Made by a program: the position numbers and the translations under genes. The notes beneath the pieces were generated by a model. The model was not told the origin of the DNA. It ran no database searches and was given only the letters and a program-made list of their open reading frames with translations. Shown here in pieces: positions 58,310-64,000 of a stretch of 64,000 bases of DNA (its first letter is position 1; the number at the start of each line of letters is the position of its first letter). The stretch is from contig MU385730.1 of NCBI GenBank assembly GCA_022497155.1, positions 248,001-312,000 on the forward strand. The letters run 5' to 3'. The DNA is from Whalleya microplaca (lineage: Eukaryota; Ascomycota; Sordariomycetes; Xylariales; Xylariaceae).

Positions 58310-61300
58310 ATGTCGGTCGCATACTCAGCACCCCCCTCAGAATCAGCATACTTAGACCACGACGCTGGAGGCCGCACCGTCATGGCCGAAATGCCAGTAA
58401 CCCTCTCCCGGAACCATAAGAGAAACAAGCAACAGACACCCCAGGAGGCAATTGACGAGTTCTGGAGCAAATTCACCACCAAGGCTCCTGGAAAAGGTGC
58501 GTCTCTGGTGACTCATTCATCTCTGCTACTATATAGATACCTCTATATATCTCGTTATATACGAGCGAAGGGCTGTGGTGAGATGCGCGGAAGCTAGAGG
58601 CTGACTGACTGACCTTGTGACCCGCCAGCAACGACCGTCATCCCGCAGAATGAATATGCCGAGAAGGCGGCGCGGCGATCGACCAAAGCCGTCGGCACAA
58701 CGACGCAAGCCTCGTACGAGGAAGCGGCGGCCGTGTGTAGGGCCAAGGTCGCCAAGATCGTCAAGGAGTGCCGGCGCGTAAACCAAAAGTACCGGGATCC
58801 GCACTTTGACCTGGAGCTGGACCTGAAATGGGGCGGGCGCGACACGCTGGAGTCGCTCTGCAACAGCGTCAAGGGGCACGGCGGGCGCCCGCCGCCGCCG
58901 CCGGGGCCGGACTCCGGGTTCCGGCCCAAGAGCGTCAAGCGCGTGGTGGACGTGTTCGACGAGCCGCGGTTCTACATCGACGGGCCGACGGCGAACGACG
59001 TGCGCCAGGGCCGCGACGGCGACTGCTGGCTGCTCGCGGCGCTGTGCACGCTCAGCAACAAGCCCAGCCTGATCGAGCGCGTGTGCGTCGCGCGCGACGA
59101 GCAGGTCGGCGTCTACGGCTTCGTCTTCCACCGCGACGGCGAGTGGATCTCCGAGATCATCGACGACAAGCTGTTCCTGACCAAGCCCGACTTCGACGAG
59201 AGCTTCCTCGAGCGCATGCTGTGGGAGGACCGCGAGCGCATTAACTCCGAGGAGCAGTACCGAAAGACGTACCAGAGCGGCTCCGGCGCCCTCTACTTCT
59301 CCCAGTGCGAGCACGCCAACGAGACCTGGCTACCGCTGCTCGAGAAGGCTTACGCCAAGGCCCATGGCGATTACGCGGCCATCGAGGGCGGGTTCACTGG
59401 CGAAGGCATCGAGGATCTCACCGGCGGAGTCACGACGGAGCTCTACACCACCGATATCCTCGACAAGGAGTACTTCTGGAAGGAAGAGCTGATGAAGGTC
59501 AACGACGAATTCCTGTTTGGGTGCTCAACCGGCATGTGGGGAGTCGGCTGGGGCGAGCGCAAGGGCATCATGGAGCTGCACGCGTACTCGATCATGCGCG
59601 CGGTGGAGATGGACGGCCACCGGCTCGTCCTCCTGAAGAACCCCTGGGGCAAGGGCGAGTGGAAGGGGGCCTGGAGCGACGGTTCTAAGGAATGGACGGC
59701 CGAGTGGCTGCTGAAGCTCAACCACCGGTTCGGCGACGACGGCAACTTCTGGATCTCGTACGACGACCTGCTGCGCAAGTACCAGGCCTTCGACCGCACG
59801 CGGCTCTTCGGCCCGGACTGGCGGGTCACGGCGCTCTGGACGACGCTGTCGGTGCCCTGGACACTGGACTACCACGACACGTACTTCGCGTTCACGCTGA
59901 CGAAGACGGGGCCCGTGGTGCTCGTGCTGTCGCAGCTCGACGACCGGTACTACCGCGGGCTGGAGGGGCAGTACCGGTTCGAGCTGAACTTCCGGCTGCA
60001 CAAGGACGGGCAGGAGGACTACGTGGTGCGCAGCATCAGCCCGTACTGCCAGACGCGGTCGGTGAACGTCGAGCTCGAGCTCGAGGCGGGCGCGTACACG
60101 GTGCTGCTGAAGATCAACGCGACGCGCAACATGGACATCGAGCCGATCGAGGCGGTCGTGCGCAACCACGCGCGCGACCGCCGCGACAAGCTCGTCGCCG
60201 TCGGCATGTCGTACGACCTCGCGCACAGCAAGGGTAAGGTGATCGAGACGCCCGAGGAGCGGCAGGCCCGCCGCGACGCCGACCGTAGGCGCCGTGACCG
60301 CGAGAAGGAGGAGCTGCGCAAGGATATCATGGAGGCCCGCCGCGACCGCCACTACCTCGGGGTCAAGGCCCGCAAGAAGCAGCTCGCGGCCAAGGCCAAG
60401 GCGAAAGCCAGGGCGAAAGCAAGGAGGGAGGCGTACGAGGCGGCGAGAGCTGAGAAGGCCCAGGCTCGAAGAGAGGCTAGAAGGAAAAGGGAAGAGGAAC
60501 TTGCACGCGACGAAGACAAGTGCTCGGATACCGTAAAGGATGAGAAGGAGAAGGAGACGGAGAAGCATGTCCAGATCCTGTCACCCCGCTCGACTCCCCC
60601 TCCAGACGACGCGACGAAGAAAGACCCAGCATCTGATACGAGCACTGATCCGAGCATAAAGACGCCTTCAATCGAGTCTGAAAAGTCCCCCGCAGACGTA
60701 TCGGAGCCCAAGCCCGAAGACGAGGTCCCCGAGCAGTCGAAGCCGGATTCGGAGTCGGATTCTAGGAAAACCGAAGTCGATAACGACGAAGCAACAGCCG
60801 CCACTGCCGCCTCCAGCACTAAAGAACCACCAGAAGACGAAGTCCCAGGCTCCCCCTCCGCCCCCCCTGGCTCCGAGACAGGCCCCTCAGACCCCATTCC
60901 CAATCCAGAAGACGCCGCCCCCTCCGACGACCAGCAACGCCCACCATCACCACCCTCACCCCCACCACCAGAAGACGACGACCACTCTTCCGAAGACGAA
61001 ATAAGACTATCCTCAGACGACGGCGGATCCATAACCTCCGTCTCGGAAATCAGCGACCGCGCGCTCTCAATCGAGTTCGCGGCGCGGCGCGCCAGCAACG
61101 GGCCCCCGCCGCCGATGTCGGGCCGTTCGGGTCCGCCTCCAGGGGGGCCGCTGCCGCCGCATCCGCCGCCCGAGGACGGCGAGGACGACGAGTTCGAGCG
61201 CAACCCGTGGAACGCGGTGGCCACCGTCGGGCTGCGCGTCTACTACAAGGTGTCGGAGGCGGACCGCGATAGCGGCGCCGAGATCGTGAAGTTGCGCGTT

Positions 61301-61582
61301 GTGAGGCCGAATCCGTATGCCGCTGCCACTAGGAAGGACGGCGCGGGCGGGGATGGGGAGAAGGATGAAGGGGAGGGTGAGGGCGATGGTGATGGTGAGG
61401 ATGATGGAAAGGATAAGGAGGAGGGGGCGGAGAAGGACAAAGATAAGGATGACCAGCAGAAGTCCAGCAAGGGCCTCGACGTCGACGATTCCTCCAAGGA
61501 CGCCACGCTCGAGGGCGATCGCGAGCAGAGGAAGAAGAGCATCTTGTCGCTGCTGCCGCTTCTGCCGAAGGAGGGTAATTGA
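58310..61582 (+). CDS. Calpain-family cysteine protease with long disordered tail
   Basis: Two exons, 58310-58496 and 58629-61582, giving 1046 residues. The N-terminus has TPQEAIDEFWSKFTTKAPGK, seen at the head of fungal calpains. The C2 peptidase core is intact: Cys 195 in GDCWLLAAL, His 380 in MELHAYSI and Asn 400 in LLKNPWGKGEWKG make the catalytic triad. A calpain C2-like beta-sandwich region follows (from VTALWTTLSVPWTLDYHDTY). From about residue 560 the chain becomes a basic coiled stretch (RRDADRRRRDREKEELRK), then a long acidic, Ser/Pro-rich disordered part, with a globular patch near NPWNAVATVGLRVYYK and a DGDGEDDG-type acidic run. Family knowledge: cytosolic, often calcium-independent in fungi; substrates unknown. 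Strongly GC-rich codon use in the protease core. Confidence 0.92.
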
Positions 61583-62119
61583 GTTATGAGTTATGGTATC
61601 GGTATGAGATACGAGTTATGACTACCTAAGATGAGATTGGAAATTTGTTCATGAGAGAAACGTTGGTGGATGAATGGATACCCTGGGGAAGACTGGAGAT
61701 GGACAAAAAGGGGGTTGGTATTGACATTGAGTATAGATAGCTAGAATGCTTAAGTAACACTACTCATAAATTATTGAATAACACACCCCCCGATTCACTC
61801 GGAGTGGTCCGCTCTTGTGTATTTCTTTATATGACATGAGTTTCATTTACGATGTCAGTCTCAGCTTTAATAATGGTCTTCTAGATTAACTATCACGGGA
61901 TTTATTATAAACCACGCAGACTTGGCCAAGCGAATACTTAAGGGGTATCATTCCAATCCTTAACCGCATAAGCACGCTGCAAATAAGCCGCCTATGTCAA
62001 CTAGGAAGCTAGTTTCCGGAACGCCATCCAGCCCAAACCGCCAACTCCCAGCCAGAAGATATATATCACAACCCTCCAAGCATTTATACACACACATACA
62101 CCCACTCTAAGCCCCCAAC
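61583..62119. other. Intergenic region between convergent calpain and fta4
   Basis: AT-richer spacer of 537 bases between two stop codons. It should hold both 3' UTRs; no gene. Confidence 0.5.
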
Positions 62120-63019
62120 TTAGAAGCTATCCAACAACCTCTCGACTTTCTTCCGCTCCACCACATCTAAATCCTGCACTACCGCATCCTCATCCCCATC
62201 CTCCTCATCAGGCATCTGCGCCACGCGCCCGGCGACCCGCACGAGCAGGACCCGCATGCGCTCGAGCTCGGCCTCGACCTCGCCGTTGCGCGTCACGAGG
62301 TTGGGCTGGACGGCGTCGTGGGGGGGGGCGAAGGGCGCGAGCAGGGCGTCCATGCTGCGGAGCCTGTCGAGCCGCGCGCGCACCTCGCGGCGCCGGGCCG
62401 AGAGCGCCGTCAGCGAGGAGGCGAGGTCGGCGTAGCGCCGGGATTCGGGCGGGTAGGCTTCGGATTCGCTTGGGCGGTGCAGGTCCCAGGTTGGGGGGAG
62501 GGAGGCGATGGTGGGGTCCGTTGCTGTGAGAGGAGAACATGGTTAGTTGATCTGCTAGGCTTATGTATAACTACCTAGGCGAGCAGATAGGTAGAGACAT
62601 AGGAAAAGGGGTAAGAAATCAGAGAAGAATAGAGAAGTATACACACCAAAATCAGCCCCAACCCTCAACAACCCACCACCCTCCCCACTGCCCATCCCCC
62701 CTCTCTCAGCAGCCTCATCATCGAGCTCGCCCTCGCGCTCCTCGCGCACGGCGGTCTCCGCAGCCTCGAGATACAGGCCCTCGATCTGCTCGGCGACGTG
62801 GCGCGAGGCCTGGGGCGCGTAGACGCGGCGCGCGTGCTGCTGCAGCACGTGGTGCACGCGGTACATGGCGTCGGCCACGGCCTTGTCGGGGAGCGCCTGG
62901 TCGTCGGCGCGCGCGTTGGCGTTGCGCCAGGCGGAGGACGGCGTTAGCTCGCGCGAGAGGAGGAGCGTCTGCGCTGTTAGGAAGGCGGATTTGTTGGCGA
63001 GGATCGTGGGGGGCGCCAT
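62120..63019 (-). CDS. fta4: Kinetochore Sim4-complex subunit Fta4
   Basis: Two exons on the minus strand, 63019-62647 and 62523-62120, giving 258 residues. The N-terminal pattern MAPPTILANKSAFLTAQTLLLSRELTPSSAWR, then ALPDKAVADAMYRVHHVLQQHARRVYAPQASRHVAEQIEGLY, is characteristic of the Fta4 family. The C-terminal half is helical and charged (ALSARRREVRARLDRLRSM, EVEAELERMRVLLVRVAGRV) and probably forms a coiled coil. Family knowledge: part of the Sim4/COMA-related inner kinetochore (CENP-U/Nkp-like) complex at centromeres. The 123-base intron lies in the low-complexity linker, with donor GTGTGT and acceptor CTCACAG. The gene is convergent with the calpain gene. Confidence 0.85.
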
Positions 63020-63594
63020 TGTGAAATTCGGTTGTATCGGATGGATTGCGATGGGGGTGGGTTAAAGTGGTTATCTCATCGGTGCTGTAAACTCAAAACC
63101 TACTCGTTGACAGGGTAGATCTCTTGCCAGTAGTAACGTCTAACCCAGGAACTGTAGATAGTTGAATGTTCGTGATCGTGGATGGTTGCAGGTGGTCGCA
63201 GTTGCAAGTCGCGTCGCGCGAAGACGAAGAAAAGCTGCCCCGCGTTTGAATGGAAGGTCCACTGCGGGGTACAGGGTCCCTGAACTTACGTACGCATTAT
63301 ACCTCAAGTACTGAAGTAACCTTGAATATGTGCAAGTCCTCAGTCATATATGTATCTAGGCTACAGACATCAGACTCAAGTGAATTATCATAGGCTCTCA
63401 TGTAGGCCATATCATGTCGTATAAAAAATTCATACATGTATGTATGCGAAGATAGTCAATATCCCGGCAGTAAAGCATAACTAATAGTTGTAAAACCTTA
63501 TTCTCACGCATAGATTGGAGTATACTAACAACAACCCCTTTCATAATCAACTATCGCTCACACAACCAAAAAATTCCAAGTACAATCCCACAAC
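63020..63594. other. Intergenic region, promoter of fta4
   Basis: Contains the fta4 promoter and the 3' flank of the GH3 gene. No gene or clear element. Confidence 0.5.
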
Positions 63595-64000
63595 CTACAG
63601 TCCAGACCACCAATAAGTCTCAGGAACCTTGAACGAGCCCCTGAGAACCTTCCCCTCCTTGACCGCACTACTATCACTAACAATGACCTCGTACTCGCCC
63701 GCCTCAGCACACCACTGGTCGCGCTCCTCGTCCCAGTAGCTCGCCGCGTACTTCGTCGCCGCGCTTACCGAGACGGTCTTGCTCTCGCCCGGCGCCAGCT
63801 CCACCTTCGCGAAGCCCTTCAGCTCCTTCACGGGGCGGTTGACCTTCGCCTTCTGCCTGGGCGCCACGTACACCTGCGCGACCTCGGCGCCTTTGACGGG
63901 GCCCGTGTTCGTGATCTTGAGCGAGACGGTCAATTCCCCACTCTTCTCGTCGTCAGTAATGGAGAGGTCCGAGAAGGCGAAGGTGGTGTAGCTGAGCCCG
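63595..64000 (-). CDS. GH3 beta-glucosidase, C-terminal part (cut by window end)
   Basis: The frame is open from the window edge to a stop at 63595. The sequence GLSYTTFAFSDLSI, then LKITNTGPVKGAEVAQVYVAP, RPVKELKGFAKVELAPGESKTVSV and a C-terminal SFKVPETYWWSGL, is the fibronectin type III-like domain that ends GH3 beta-glucosidases. The catalytic domain lies beyond the window. The domain packs against the catalytic core; the enzyme releases glucose from cellobiose or other beta-glucosides. No signal peptide can be seen because the start is missing. Confidence 0.92.
   Translation of the reverse strand, partial: GLSYTTFAFSDLSITDDEKSGELTVSLKITNTGPVKGAEVAQVYVAPRQKAKVNRPVKELKGFAKVELAPGESKTVSVSAATKYAASYWDEERDQWCAEAGEYEVIVSDSSAVKEGKVLRGSFKVPETYWWSGL

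Noticed and set aside
58529..60568. Long minus-strand frames opposite the calpain gene
   Set aside because: They are shadows of the GC-rich coding strand; their text is repetitive Val/Leu/Arg and shows no family motif.

Overview
This window comes from a filamentous ascomycete, most likely a sordariomycete. Genes are split by 45-200 base introns with GT...AG borders, leaders are CA- or CT-rich, and the set includes fungus-specific families: a Som1/Flo8-type LisH activator, the Sim4-complex kinetochore subunit Fta4, a Dal5-type permease and a fungal wax-synthase-like acyltransferase. One AT-rich block carries the look of repeat-induced point mutation (RIP). All exon structures below were worked out by hand from splice signals and family conservation; every multi-exon model closes in frame.

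Layout. 4.2-6.7 kb holds two housekeeping genes transcribed head to head, a U5 snRNP WD40 protein (minus) and the TRAPP subunit Bet3 (plus). 9.6-14.2 kb is a som1-like regulator with a very long, low-complexity leader. 16.9-25.1 kb holds a decayed-looking Nudix gene, two major-facilitator transporters and a possible small secreted protein behind a striking double inverted set of GCCAAG (PacC-type) sites. 26.5-32.3 kb has an RRM protein, a wax-synthase-like acyltransferase interrupted near its C-terminus by an in-frame stop, and a secreted type-B carboxylesterase. At 33.6 kb is a 31-residue ORF ending in a CaaX box. 35.7-43.3 kb has a bHLH factor, a Dal5-type permease with 11 introns and a secreted GH16 glucanase.

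45.85-52.75 kb is an AT-rich, gene-free block. It is bounded by a perfect 21-base inverted repeat, and an identical 8-base direct repeat lies exactly 5 bases outside each arm. This looks like one RIP-damaged DNA transposon (hAT-like target duplication) and carries a 42-base minisatellite of about 16 units. It is followed by about 5.5 kb with no convincing gene. 58.3-64 kb returns to dense, GC-rich sequence: a large calpain-type protease, convergent fta4, and the C-terminal end of a GH3 beta-glucosidase running off the window.

The housekeeping genes sit at the two ends, and the accessory material (transporters, secreted hydrolases, damaged genes, the transposon) fills the middle. I see no coherent secondary-metabolite cluster. 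The best candidates for something new are the CaaX micro-peptide, the TIR-bounded RIP block, and the GCCAAG dyad promoter with its small ORF.
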